Of a stretch of DNA of 64,000 nt, positions 54,997 to 63,959 are shown in pieces; the stretch's first letter is position 1; each line of letters begins with the position of its first letter. The translations under genes and the position numbers were made by a program. This stretch comes from DTU052 sp050951725. GTDB taxonomy: Bacteria > Bacillota > Syntrophomonadia > Syntrophomonadales > DTU052. Where the stretch lies: NCBI GenBank assembly GCA_050951725.1, contig JBMNJO010000001.1, positions 248,001-312,000 on the forward strand. Reading direction: 5' to 3'. A model generated the notes under the pieces. It saw only the letters and a list, made by a program, of their open reading frames with translations, was not told the origin of the DNA and made no database searches.

Positions 54997-56169
54997 TTAG
55001 TTTTCCACATTGTCGTTATCGAATTCATCCCGGTGCTCCGTCAGTTCCTTGGACAGCCCGAAGACCATAGAGGGACTCGGTTGTACAGGCTTAACGGCTC
55101 CAATTCGGGGTGCACCCAGTCTCTCCTTGACAAAACCATACATCAGGGAAGCCAACAGCAGGAGTCCGGCGAAACCCACCGCGGGAAAGAGGGTACCAAC
55201 CAGGTTGGAAAAGCCAAACTGGGACAGTCCCAGGGCCAGCGCACCTGCACCTATGGTCAAGTAGCGGTATCGCGGGGAACCCTGTTTGCTGAGTCGCGCT
55301 ACGAAGCCGTACAGGCTTCCCACTGCAGTGGTGTATACCTCAGCCAAAAGCACGACGGTATAAACAATCCGCACCAAAGGGGATACTGTCCCTGCCACCA
55401 GGATCATGGGGATCTCATAAGTGGAGGCCCGTCCTATGTGGGTCAAAATAGCCAAATTGATAAGGGTAGCCCCGATGCCCAAGCCAACCCCACCCAGGAT
55501 GGCGCCAGTCTTCAGACGGCTGGGACCGGACATGGCTCCTAATGGTGCCAGGATTGCTACGGCCAACACCAGGTTGTACGAGGTGTAAAGAATAGCTGTC
55601 AATGGCCAATAGGGGACTGGTGCCTGGGCTGGTTCGGAGTAGCCCCGGAGTGTGGCCAGCAAAGCCGGGAAATCAGTTGCTATGGTATAGACAGCCACCC
55701 CAAAAACAGCAGCCAGAAGAAGCGGAACCACCAGACTGATCGATCTCACCACGCCGCTTATTCCCAACAAAACGGTAAGAAGTGAGGCGGCAATCATCAA
55801 AAGACTGCCCCATAAAAATGGGAGGTTAAACTGCTCGGCAAAGATAGCCCCGGCCCCGGCTCCCATGGTTACTAACGCCCCAAACAGAAAGACCGTAATT
55901 ACCCAGTCGATAAAAGTACCGATCCACCTGCCACCCGCGTAACGAATAATAGGTAGGTGAGAATCCGCTTTAAGCCTCCTTCCCAACTCCAGAATCATGT
56001 ATCCGAAAACCGCCAGCAGGAATGCAGTGCCCGCCAGTCCAACCAGACCTGCCCGGCCAAAGTAGCCGAAAAACTGCAGGACTTCCTGCCCGGAGGCAAA
56101 ACCTGCCCCCACCACCGTTCCAATATAGGTAGCCGCAATGACCAAAACTGAAAACTGTTTCTTAGGCAT
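54997..56169 (-). CDS. YkvI family membrane transporter-like protein
   Basis: 390-residue protein with about ten hydrophobic helices, of the YkvI type related to LeuT-fold amino acid transporters. The first helix IAATYIGTVVGAGFASGQEVLQFF carries the broken-helix GAGFASGQE motif typical of the family. The last 40 residues are a charged cytoplasmic tail. It resembles germination permease and sodium-symporter folds, but the substrate is unknown. Monocistronic on the minus strand. Confidence 0.82.
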   Translation of the reverse strand: MPKKQFSVLVIAATYIGTVVGAGFASGQEVLQFFGYFGRAGLVGLAGTAFLLAVFGYMILELGRRLKADSHLPIIRYAGGRWIGTFIDWVITVFLFGALVTMGAGAGAIFAEQFNLPFLWGSLLMIAASLLTVLLGISGVVRSISLVVPLLLAAVFGVAVYTIATDFPALLATLRGYSEPAQAPVPYWPLTAILYTSYNLVLAVAILAPLGAMSGPSRLKTGAILGGVGLGIGATLINLAILTHIGRASTYEIPMILVAGTVSPLVRIVYTVVLLAEVYTTAVGSLYGFVARLSKQGSPRYRYLTIGAGALALGLSQFGFSNLVGTLFPAVGFAGLLLLASLMYGFVKERLGAPRIGAVKPVQPSPSMVFGLSKELTEHRDEFDNDNVEN

Positions 56170-56599
56170 ACCCTTAGTTTGCTTGGAAATGCATTAGTTA
56201 TGTGGGGTAGGGACAGGTGTGGCTATCCAAAAATGTATCCAAGGGACCTTTTTGACATTAGCTTTTGCTCTTGGATGCTTGAATGGGACAGGGAGCGGAT
56301 TTGACCCCATCCTTTAGCACCATATTTGGCACACTCTTTGAATGGTAGAAGAGCCAGTCTAGTGCCCCACTTTCGGTGGAAAACGGAGACGTGGGATAAA
56401 CAATGATCTCAAGGATGCTTATTTTGCAATTCACAAACTATCGAATCTTGACATTTATCATCATGGTTGTCATACTGACATTGACAAAATACCGATAATA
56501 CTAATTATCCCGCATACAGGGCTCAACAATTTAAATACTGGATTGTTCGACCAAACAGGGTGACGAAGATTTTATCCAGTCCGACCAAAGGAGAGAGAG
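56170..56599. other. Intergenic region before tetR-1
   Basis: About 430 bp with no gene. Promoter-like TTGACA boxes lie at 56448-56453 and 56481-56486. The first has CATACT 17 nt downstream. The operator-like palindrome at 56494 sits just after the second. Confidence 0.45.
56494..56509. promoter_or_regulatory. Candidate TetR operator upstream of tetR-1
   Basis: GATAAT, four bases (ACTA), then ATTATC: a perfect 6-bp inverted repeat within the probable promoter of the plus-strand tetR gene, about 90 bp before its start. Likely autoregulatory; no binding data. Confidence 0.45.
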
Positions 56600-57190
56600 A
56601 TGAATCGCAGAGAACAGATTCTGGCAGTCGCAGCCAGGTTGTTTAGGGAACGCGGTTATAACGGTACCAATCTTAAGCTTATCGCCAATGAAACAGGGAT
56701 AAGTAAAACCGCCATCTATTACCACTTTAAAGCCAAGGAAGATCTCCTTTATGAAATCTGTCACACTCACTTAACCCATATGTTTGCACAGGGACAGAGT
56801 ATTGTGGAGTCCGATGCTGCATTGTTGGATAAAATAAAGAATTTTATCGAGATGTGGGTTGTTGAATATGATCTCTGTCGGGATAGAGCGGAATCATGGT
56901 TGCGGGAGTCTCCACATCTATCAATGCCTAGACGTAAAGAACTCTATCTTATTGCCATATCTTTCGAACGGATGTTAATTGATCTTGTAGACCAGGCCAT
57001 TCAGGAAAAACTCATTCGCCCAGTCAACAGCAAAATAGTGGTACGCGGTATATCGGGAATATGTAACTGGGTAGGGAACTGGTACAGACCAGATGGAGTG
57101 TATGACATTCATACTATTGCCTCTGAGTACAGTAGTTTCGTTATGCGCTGCCTATCTCATCCCGTTAGGCGTAAGATGCCAATTGCGTAG
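56600..57190 (+). CDS. TetR family transcriptional regulator (1)
   Basis: 196 residues. N-terminal helix-turn-helix: QILAVAARLFRERGYNGTNL followed by ISKTAIYYHFKAKEDLLYEI (about 7-55). The C-terminal ligand/dimerisation domain is that of the FadR/AcrR type with VRGISGICNWVGNWYRPDGVYDIHTIA. It is about half identical by eye to the convergent TetR protein encoded at 57337-57936, both ending in the same GLCSWVGNWY-like segment, so the two are recent paralogues. The ligand is probably an acyl-CoA (inference from neighbours). AGGAGAG-type site before the ATG. Confidence 0.9.
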   Translation: MNRREQILAVAARLFRERGYNGTNLKLIANETGISKTAIYYHFKAKEDLLYEICHTHLTHMFAQGQSIVESDAALLDKIKNFIEMWVVEYDLCRDRAESWLRESPHLSMPRRKELYLIAISFERMLIDLVDQAIQEKLIRPVNSKIVVRGISGICNWVGNWYRPDGVYDIHTIASEYSSFVMRCLSHPVRRKMPIA

Positions 57191-57281
57191 TCAATCATTG
57201 GTAAACGTCGACTATTTGCGCCGGATTAATTAACACGTACCCTTGCCAACTACCCCCACCGGGAATCAGTAATTTATCAGG

Positions 57282-57312
57282 AATGCGAAACAGGAATTTC
57301 TGTTTTCGTATT
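57282..57312. terminator. Hairpin between the convergent tetR genes
   Basis: AATGCGAAACAG (57282-57293) faces CTGTTTTCGTATT (57300-57312) in an imperfect stem, flanked by T-rich sequence on the plus strand (TTTTCATC). Suitable as a shared terminator. Confidence 0.55.
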
Positions 57313-57336
57313 TTCATCGACTTTGAATTCCATGTA

Positions 57337-57936
57337 TCATACGGGAAAAGTTGTATCGTCTATCTCCGGGTCATCAGCCAAGAGACCGGGTAACAGGAAA
57401 TCAATATATATTGCTGCTATTTCATGGATATCCAGGGGTCCATCAGGGTAATACCAATTCCCTACCCAGCTGCACAGGCCGGTAATTCCCCGCACAATAA
57501 TTTTACTATTGAGAGGTCGAAACACCCCTTCTTTGATACCCTTTTCTACCAGTTCTCTAAGTACGGATTCGAAGGTGTTTCCGATAACATAAATCTCTTT
57601 ACGCCTTTCAATCGGCAGGTAGGCCGCTTCCCGCAGATAGGCCTCAGCGCGGTCACGGTGAGCGTCGAAGTCCAGGATGTGGGCCTCAATCACCTTGGAG
57701 ACCTTTTCTGGCAGGTCGAGTTTGGACATTGCTATCGTCAGAGCCTGGTTCAGGTAATGGGTGGTTTGCTGTCGGCAGATCTCATACAGGATGTCTTCCT
57801 TGGAGTTGAAGTAATAGTAAATGGCAGGTTCACTGATGCCGATCTGATCAGTGATGTTTTCAAGGGTGGTTGCATCGTATCCGTGTTCCCTGAACAGCTT
57901 GGCTGCAACTGCTAGAATCTCGTCCTTCCGATTCAC
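57337..57936 (-). CDS. TetR family transcriptional regulator (2)
   Basis: 199 residues, a paralogue of the regulator encoded at 56600. Helix-turn-helix: EILAVAAKLFREHGYDATTL then IGISEPAIYYYFNSKEDILYEI. The ligand domain ends with VRGITGLCSWVGNWYYPDGPLDIHEIA. The ATG at 57936 is preceded by AGGGAGGAA. An imperfect 15-bp palindrome about 80 bp upstream (58013-58027) may be its operator. It diverges from the carboxyltransferase gene at 58373 and is the first candidate for its repressor. Confidence 0.9.
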   Translation of the reverse strand: MNRKDEILAVAAKLFREHGYDATTLENITDQIGISEPAIYYYFNSKEDILYEICRQQTTHYLNQALTIAMSKLDLPEKVSKVIEAHILDFDAHRDRAEAYLREAAYLPIERRKEIYVIGNTFESVLRELVEKGIKEGVFRPLNSKIIVRGITGLCSWVGNWYYPDGPLDIHEIAAIYIDFLLPGLLADDPEIDDTTFPV

Positions 57937-58012
57937 CTTAATTCCTCCCTTTGCTAACCATAATCAAAATCGTTTCACTCGATATTCAGGGGAACAATTG
58001 GTTATTGTCACT

Positions 58013-58027
58013 GTTTGGTTACTAAAC
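58013..58027. promoter_or_regulatory. Candidate tetR-2 operator
   Basis: GTTTGGTTACTAAAC is a 15-base palindrome with one mismatched pair, in the leader of the minus-strand tetR gene. Its TTACTAA core is shared with the operator-like element at 58181. Confidence 0.4.
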
Positions 58028-58150
58028 CTAATTCTAAATTATACCTCCCGGGGCAAAGAATTGTGCACCATTTCCTGCGGCCTTCCCCGCGTATTCTGCG
58101 CCTTTACTAAATTATAAATAATCAGATCAACAAAATTATGTTGAAAATTG

Positions 58151-58180
58151 TTGAAATCCTGACTACGATGAGAGTATACT
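58151..58180 (+). promoter_or_regulatory. Promoter of the carboxyltransferase gene
   Basis: TTGAAA at 58151-58156, an 18-nt spacer and TATACT at 58175-58180. The next bases are the operator-like palindrome, placed to block initiation. The leader to the ATG at 58373 would be about 185 nt. Confidence 0.5.
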
Positions 58181-58197
58181 TTACTTATTACTAAGTC
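58181..58197. promoter_or_regulatory. TetR-type operator at the carboxyltransferase promoter
   Basis: ACTTATTACTAAGT (58183-58196) is a near-perfect inverted repeat adjoining the -10 box. It is closely related to the ACTTAT..ATAAGT palindromes at 60222 and 60283 in front of the acyl-CoA ligase. Confidence 0.55.
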
Positions 58198-58372
58198 AAG
58201 TTTCTGAAAAATCAACCTGATGCCAAGATCAAAATCAGGGCTTAGTACCAGCCTCTCCGACCGTAAACCATTCAAAAATTAATAAGACACAAGGTTAACA
58301 ATATAGCCAGGGTTAGCGAAGTACCATTCTAATAGCCATGAGCCGGATAATTAATATCAGGAGGTACATAAA

Positions 58373-59989
58373 ATGACCGAAAGTAAGAACCTGTGCACTT
58401 TAAACCCCGTAGGCGCCGACAACGAGTCAATGCGACCAGAGTTTGCCGAGATGGTCGAACGTCACTCCTACCTGCTTGATGAAAATCGTCCTGAGGCGGT
58501 GGCCAAAATGGCCAGGATGAATAACCGTACTGCCCGTGTTATTGTAGAGGACCTTTGTGATTCGGGAACCTTTATGGAATATGGTGCTCTGGCAGTTGCG
58601 GCTCAGCGACAACGCCGCTCCGAAGAAGACCTGCGTTCCAGGACCCCCGGTGATGGCATCATAACCGGATTGGGTTTTATCAACAGATCTGTATTCGGGG
58701 ATGATGACTCGCGTTGTGTAATAATGGCCTATGATTATACGGTTCTGGCCGGAACCCAGGGTTACTTCGGTCACCATAAGAAAGACCGTATGTTGGAATT
58801 AGCCCATAAATACAAACTGCCCATAATTCTCCTGGCTGATGGTGGTGGCGGCCGACCTGGTGATGTTGATACCGGGGGATTATTTGTAACTGGTTTGGAT
58901 TGTGTTACCTTTGCCCGGTTGGGAGAACACAACGGGAAGGCTCCTATAATAGGGATTGTGTCAGGGCCATGTTTTGCCGGCAATACAGCTCTGCTGGGAC
59001 AATGTGATGTGATTATCGCCACTCGGAATTCCAGTATTGGCATGGGCGGCCCGGTAATGATTGAGGGTGGCGGTCTGGGTACATATAAGTGGGAAGAAGT
59101 CGGGCCGATTGATATGCAGACCAAGAATGGGGTAGTTGACATTGCGGTAGCCGATGATGTGGAAGCCGTTGCGGTAGCCAAAAAGTACCTCTCCTATTTT
59201 CAGGGTCCATTAAAAGATTGGGAAGCCTCCGACCAGAACCGTCTACGCAAGATAATACCGGAAAACCGGCGCCGGGTTTATGACGTACGCCGGGTTATAA
59301 AGACCATAGCAGATGTTGATTCCTTCCTTGAGCTCAGGCCAGACTTTGGTCCCGGCATGATAACAGGTTTGATCCGCATCGAAGGTAAACCATTCGGCCT
59401 CATAGCCAACAACTGCAAGTACCAGGCCGGAGCCATAGAAGCCGAAGGTGCCGACAAGGCAGCACGCCTGCTCCAGTTATGCAACGCTCACGGTCTGCCG
59501 ATTCTGTCACTGATCGATACTCCGGGGTTTATGGTCGGACCCGATATGGAGTCTCGGGCTCAGGTGCGCCATATATCCCGTATGTTTGTGAATGCCGCCA
59601 AAATAAAGGTTCCGTATTTTTCGGTCATTACCCGCCGGGCCTACGGTCTTGGTGCTCAGGCCATGGCCAAAGGCGGTTTCCACGAACCCTTTCTTACTAC
59701 TGCCTGGCCGACCGGTGAATTCGGGGCGATGGGATTGGAAGGTTATGTTAAGAAGGGCTTTGAAAAGCAGTTGAACGCTATTGAAGACCCGGTGGAACGG
59801 GAGGCCTTGTACAACGAACTGGTTGAAGAACGCTACGCAATAGGAAAAGCCATTAATGTGGCGGCCTACCTGGAAATCGATTCAGTTATTGATCCTGCTC
59901 AAACGCGAAACTGGATCATGACGGGATTGAAATTCACGGGGCACGATCCCAAAAAAGATGCCAACCATACCATGATAGACACATGGTAG
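58373..59989 (+). CDS. Acyl-CoA carboxylase/decarboxylase carboxyltransferase subunit
   Basis: 538-residue biotin-dependent carboxyltransferase with two crotonase-fold halves, of the methylcrotonyl-/propionyl-CoA carboxylase beta and glutaconyl-CoA decarboxylase alpha type. The first half has GDGIITGLGFINRS, LAGTQGYFGHHKKDRM and SGPCFAGNTALLGQCD; the second has GMITGLIRIEGKPFGLIANN, SLIDTPGFMVGPDMES and RRAYGLGAQAMAKGG. The sequence lacks biotin carboxylase and biotin-carrier domains, and none is encoded in the window, so its partner proteins lie elsewhere. It could serve carboxylation or a sodium-pumping decarboxylation. Promoter and operator lie upstream. Confidence 0.9.
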   Translation: MTESKNLCTLNPVGADNESMRPEFAEMVERHSYLLDENRPEAVAKMARMNNRTARVIVEDLCDSGTFMEYGALAVAAQRQRRSEEDLRSRTPGDGIITGLGFINRSVFGDDDSRCVIMAYDYTVLAGTQGYFGHHKKDRMLELAHKYKLPIILLADGGGGRPGDVDTGGLFVTGLDCVTFARLGEHNGKAPIIGIVSGPCFAGNTALLGQCDVIIATRNSSIGMGGPVMIEGGGLGTYKWEEVGPIDMQTKNGVVDIAVADDVEAVAVAKKYLSYFQGPLKDWEASDQNRLRKIIPENRRRVYDVRRVIKTIADVDSFLELRPDFGPGMITGLIRIEGKPFGLIANNCKYQAGAIEAEGADKAARLLQLCNAHGLPILSLIDTPGFMVGPDMESRAQVRHISRMFVNAAKIKVPYFSVITRRAYGLGAQAMAKGGFHEPFLTTAWPTGEFGAMGLEGYVKKGFEKQLNAIEDPVEREALYNELVEERYAIGKAINVAAYLEIDSVIDPAQTRNWIMTGLKFTGHDPKKDANHTMIDTW

Positions 59990-60075
59990 GGTATCGGGGA
60001 CGTGAAATCAGCCGAAGTTTTTTGCCTAATGAAACAGTTAATTGTGCTTGCCAAAATACATCCCTCAACTGTGTA

Positions 60076-60120
60076 GGTAAACCTGTAATCACCGGCTTAC
60101 AGCCGGTGAAGGGGTTTACC
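60076..60120. repeat. Two-tier hairpin after the carboxyltransferase gene
   Basis: GGTAAACC (60076-60083) pairs with GGTTTACC (60113-60120), and inside it CACCGGC (60090-60096) pairs with GCCGGTG (60102-60108). No T-run follows, so it may be a transcript-stabilising or regulatory structure as well as a terminator. Confidence 0.6.
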
Positions 60121-60221
60121 TGGCCAATACCAAAAGATCTGGAATATTACAGTCTTTAATTATAAAAAGAACGAAGTGCAGCCCAAGCGAAGAGCTCACA
60201 TTATTAAATCTTTTTTCAAGG

Positions 60222-60240
60222 TTTACTTATTAATAAGTTA
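60222..60240. promoter_or_regulatory. TetR-type operator, distal, upstream of the CaiC-like ligase
   Basis: TTTACTTATTAATAAGTTA has the inverted repeat ACTTAT-TA-ATAAGT. It is the first of two related palindromes upstream of the ligase gene; they flank another inverted repeat (ATAACTGGG/CCCAGTTAT, about 60240-60278). Confidence 0.55.
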
Positions 60241-60282
60241 ATAACTGGGGGTAGTCAAAATCACTGTTCCCAGTTATAAAAA

Positions 60283-60304
60283 CCTTACTTATGAATAAGT
60301 AAGG
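60283..60304. promoter_or_regulatory. TetR-type operator, proximal, upstream of the CaiC-like ligase
   Basis: CCTTACTTAT (60283-60292), two bases, then ATAAGTAAGG (60295-60304): a perfect 10-bp inverted repeat 113 bp before the ligase start. It shares the ACTTAT..ATAAGT core with 60222 and 58181. The strongest of the set. Confidence 0.65.
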
Positions 60305-60417
60305 CAAAGCAATAGTTGTTAACGATTAAGGGGGGATGCTCGGTCCATTCTTATTGTCCGGTTCTGTGAAACAAAGTGATTGTTGTTGATCTAGGAGTAA
60401 TGGGAGGAGAAATAATT

Positions 60418-62160
60418 ATGGATTTGAAGGTACCAAAAGAGTGGGAGGGGCAAACCGAGGTTTTGCCACAGCGTCTCGAAATGTGGGTTGGAGAAAAAGG
60501 AGACTCGCCTTTCTTTTACTACGGGGAAGAAGATAAAACCCTAACGTTTAAGGAATTCAATGCGCTGGCGAACCAGATCGCCAATAACCTTATTTCACTA
60601 GGTGTTCAAAAAGGGGACCGGGTGTGCCTGCTGCTCACCAATCCCTACGTTAGTACACTATCAATGTTTGGCATTTGGAAATGTGGGGCAATTTTCGCGC
60701 CCATTAATTTTAACTATGCCGCCCGGCAGATCGCCTTTCAAGTAAAAGACACCAAGCCGGCCTTTCTAATCGCTGGTGTCAACTTTTCAGCTATCATTAA
60801 CCAAATCCAAGACGAGCTTAAAGAAGTAAAGACAATCATTTACCGCCCTAAGCCGGGTGACCACGATTATGACCAGGCGGCCGAAAATAGTGAGGTTAAC
60901 TTTACTACCTTGGATTATGAATCACTGCTTACCGGGAATGACCAAAACCCTAATGTTGAACTGTATCCTTATGACATCGCCAATATTATTTACACTTCGG
61001 GCACAACCGGGTTGCCCAAGGGGGTTGTTCACTCCTACCGGTGGATCAACAACTACACCTATAACCGGCGTATGCCACTTAATGACGAAGACGTAATCTA
61101 CACCGATTTACCAATGTATCACATAGCCGGTGCTCATAGTGAGGTAGGGTCTGCGGCCTGGGTCGGCTGTCAGATCGCGGTTTGGGATAAGTTTAGCCCC
61201 ACTCAGTTTTGGGATCGTATCCGCAAGTGCGGTGCCACTACCGCCATTCTGCTCGATGTGATGGTTCCGTGGTTGATGAGTGCACCAGAAAGCCCCGATG
61301 ACCGTAGAAACAGCCTGAATAAAGTTCCTATGGTACCGATGGTGGGGAACCACCGCCAGGTTGCCAAACGTTTTGGCTTTGACCTCATTATTTCGGGCTA
61401 CAGTTCAACTGAGGCTGGCAGTGCCTTAACCGGAGTTATCGACGAGGAGCTTGACGAGGGTGAGGGGACTCCTGCTGATCTGTGGAAAGGGATGTCAAAA
61501 GAGGAATTACGACGGGTTTATGAAAGCAACAATATCCAGTATGTCAGTGGCAAGAGCGAACTGGCCAAAAAGGGGTGGATCGGAATCCCTTCCAATTATC
61601 ATCGGGCGCGGATTGTTGACGAGCACGGCATGGAAGTGCCCCAGGGAGTGGTTGGGGAGATACTGCTTCAACCCAAGCTGGAGCACTGGATGCTTGAGGA
61701 GTATTTCGGACGTCCAGAGGCAACTGTCAAGGCGATTCGGGACTTTTGGTACCATAGCGGCGACGCGGTTTACCAGGACGTGAGTGGTCACTACATCTTT
61801 GTTGACCGTATTGGTTCCGTAATCAGACGAAGGGGAGAAAATATATCCCCGATGCAGATTGAAGAAGCGGTTAATGCCATGCCCGAAGTGGTAATGTCTG
61901 CCGCATTTCCGGTACCAGCCGAAGAAGGCGATGAGGATGAAGTAGCTCTGGCAGTGGTTCCACAGGAAGGTGTAGTTCTGGATGAAGCTGAATTCAGAGC
62001 GGCCCTGGCCAAGGAACTGCCGCGTTTCATGATACCCAAGTACATTGAGTTTCGAGATAGTTTGCCCATGACTGGCTCCAACAAGGTGGAAAAGTACAAG
62101 CTGCGCCAGGAAGTCATTGATGTTAAGGGATTAAAAGAAAAAAGCGGCGTTCGCCGGTAA
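60418..62160 (+). CDS. Acyl-CoA ligase (CaiC-like, AMP-forming)
   Basis: 580-residue ANL ligase. P-loop IIYTSGTTGLPKGVVHSYR is near residue 190, SGYSSTEAGSA near 326, the hinge FWYHSGDAVYQDVSGHYIFVDRIGSVIRRRGENIS near 443, and the catalytic Lys near the C-terminus in GSNKVEKYKL. The hinge sequence is of the crotonobetaine/carnitine-CoA ligase type, so short- or medium-chain, perhaps unsaturated, acids are likely substrates. ATG 60418 has GGGAGGAG 8 nt upstream; the frame extends to 60376 without a better site. Controlled by the two palindromes before it and followed by an MFS carrier. Confidence 0.88.
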   Translation: MDLKVPKEWEGQTEVLPQRLEMWVGEKGDSPFFYYGEEDKTLTFKEFNALANQIANNLISLGVQKGDRVCLLLTNPYVSTLSMFGIWKCGAIFAPINFNYAARQIAFQVKDTKPAFLIAGVNFSAIINQIQDELKEVKTIIYRPKPGDHDYDQAAENSEVNFTTLDYESLLTGNDQNPNVELYPYDIANIIYTSGTTGLPKGVVHSYRWINNYTYNRRMPLNDEDVIYTDLPMYHIAGAHSEVGSAAWVGCQIAVWDKFSPTQFWDRIRKCGATTAILLDVMVPWLMSAPESPDDRRNSLNKVPMVPMVGNHRQVAKRFGFDLIISGYSSTEAGSALTGVIDEELDEGEGTPADLWKGMSKEELRRVYESNNIQYVSGKSELAKKGWIGIPSNYHRARIVDEHGMEVPQGVVGEILLQPKLEHWMLEEYFGRPEATVKAIRDFWYHSGDAVYQDVSGHYIFVDRIGSVIRRRGENISPMQIEEAVNAMPEVVMSAAFPVPAEEGDEDEVALAVVPQEGVVLDEAEFRAALAKELPRFMIPKYIEFRDSLPMTGSNKVEKYKLRQEVIDVKGLKEKSGVRR

Positions 62161-62401
62161 CTATCAATGACATCTTTATTATAAAAACCGGGAAGTGTCG
62201 AGCTATAGGTGTTGATATGAAGACAGCCTGGTTACCAGCAAGTGATTAGGTAGGATTGAATAACAATGGCCTGGATGTCATGGTCAGGTACCTACCGCTT
62301 CGGGGAGATGATGCCAATATACCAATAGATTCGGCTCTGGAGAAATTAGTAATATTTATTCGCCTTTTTGCGGCAAAATCTTATTTGAATGGAGGATCTG
62401 G

Positions 62402-63664
62402 ATGAACACAATCGAGGGAAACAGCAAGGTACCGGCTAAACGATGGTGGGTTATCGCCGCGATTTTTATAGCTTTCATTATTGCATATTTTGACCGTGTC
62501 AATATCAATCTGCTGATCGCAGACCCTGGATTTTGCGCGGATCTAGGTATCACTGGTGACAAGGTAGCGCAGGGAGCTCTGGTCTCGGCATTTCTGTTCA
62601 CTTATGGTTGTTTTAATTTCCTGATTGGCCCAGTTATTGACCGTTTTGGGCAACGGAGGACCTGGATGATAGCGGTCCTTCTCTGGGCATTGATCACGTT
62701 TTTTGCAGGGTTTGTCAATTCACTGGTAGTCATGTTAATGTTCAGAGCCTTCCTGGGAATCGGGGAATCAGTTAATACACCGGCAACTAACAAGACGATA
62801 AAGAAATGGTTTCCCCTTAATGAAAGGGGTAGGGCATCCTCGATTTGGAATGCAGCAACGGCTGGTGCGCCGGTGGTGGCCTTCCCAATTATTGCATGGT
62901 TAATTGCCGAGTTTGGTTGGCGGGGGAGTTTCTATATTCTAGGTGTAGTCGGACTAATCCCCCTCATCTTCTTGGGAAAATACCTCTACGACTCGCCCAA
63001 GGAAAGTCCTAATATAGGGCCGGAAGAGCTTGCTTTTATTGAAGCCAACACTGAGGACTCGAATGTGGAAACCAAGATTGACTGGAGCTTCCTCAAAAGC
63101 AGTACTTTCTGGCTGGCCGCGTTTGGATACTCCATGGTAATGGCTATGCTATATGGATTACTCAGTTGGATGCCGGTTTATCTAAGTGAAACCCTGGGCT
63201 TTTCCTGGGCAGCCATGGGAGCATTATCATCTCTGCCCTACGCATTTGCGATTGTGGGGTCGCTCGTATCCGGTTGGCTGGTTGATAGAGTGAAGATGAA
63301 GGCAAATGTATCAAATGTTGCCATTATCCTTGCTGGCATATGCATCTACATGGGCATTAATTTCCAGAGCTCCATTGCGGTTGCCATTACGCTGTCGGTC
63401 GCAACTGGATTAGCAATGGTGTCCATCCCCGTATGGTTTGTTATGATTCTAAATGATGTTAAGGGTAGTGCCATGGCTACCGGAGCTGGATTCTTTAATG
63501 GCTGTGGTTACATTGCATCTTCAGTTACCCCGTTATTGGTTGGTGTTCTGGCTGCCAAGTTAGGGCTGGCTGGTGGGTTTGTAGCATTAATAGGTGCACT
63601 GGCCTTATGCCTCTTTGCGGGAATACTGATGAATATGAAGCAGAAGTCACAAATGGCCGCGTAG
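62402..63664 (+). CDS. MFS transporter
   Basis: 420-residue, 12-helix major facilitator protein, probably of the anion:cation symporter (ACS) group. Helix 1 ends in IIAYFDRVNINLLIADP, followed by the signature loop IGPVIDRFGQRRTWMIAVLLW and the FLGIGESVNTPATNKTIKKWFPLNERGRASSIWNAATAG segment typical of that group. A cytosolic central loop follows. It lies about 240 bp after the CaiC-like ligase on the same strand, which suggests import of an organic acid for that ligase. GGAGG precedes the ATG. Confidence 0.88.
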   Translation: MNTIEGNSKVPAKRWWVIAAIFIAFIIAYFDRVNINLLIADPGFCADLGITGDKVAQGALVSAFLFTYGCFNFLIGPVIDRFGQRRTWMIAVLLWALITFFAGFVNSLVVMLMFRAFLGIGESVNTPATNKTIKKWFPLNERGRASSIWNAATAGAPVVAFPIIAWLIAEFGWRGSFYILGVVGLIPLIFLGKYLYDSPKESPNIGPEELAFIEANTEDSNVETKIDWSFLKSSTFWLAAFGYSMVMAMLYGLLSWMPVYLSETLGFSWAAMGALSSLPYAFAIVGSLVSGWLVDRVKMKANVSNVAIILAGICIYMGINFQSSIAVAITLSVATGLAMVSIPVWFVMILNDVKGSAMATGAGFFNGCGYIASSVTPLLVGVLAAKLGLAGGFVALIGALALCLFAGILMNMKQKSQMAA

Positions 63665-63697
63665 TTGTAGATAGGGTAGAACAATACTGTTGGTCCG

Positions 63698-63742
63698 AAG
63701 CTTTCCTGTAGCCCGGCTCGCCCGCTGCAGGAAAGCTTTTTG
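63698..63742 (+). terminator. Rho-independent terminator after the MFS gene
   Basis: AAGCTTTCCTG (63698-63708) pairs perfectly with CAGGAAAGCTT (63728-63738), followed by TTT. An outer TTGGTCCG/CGGACCAA pairing (63690 and 63749) can extend the stem. Confidence 0.85.
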
Positions 63743-63959
63743 CTTGCCCGGACCAAAATCCGATTCTCGAATTATCAAAATGAAAGAGTTGGCTACTGTT
63801 CGAGGCATATTAAAACCTCTTGATTGATACCAACTGTACGTCCGAGCCGCTTACCAATGCCTCGGTTGGCGGCGCTTCCTTAATTTGCAGTCTGGAATCG
63901 CGAAGGAAACCGCGGGGTCCATACAGAATATATAAATTTTGGGGGAGAGGAGTGGTGTT

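Larger units (their letters stand above)
57937..58372. other. Divergent promoter region, tetR-2 / carboxyltransferase
   Basis: About 436 bp without a gene; AT-rich near 58020-58200. Contains the palindrome at 58013-58027 and the promoter plus operator of the carboxyltransferase gene, listed separately. GGAGG at 58360 is the ribosome site. Confidence 0.5.
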
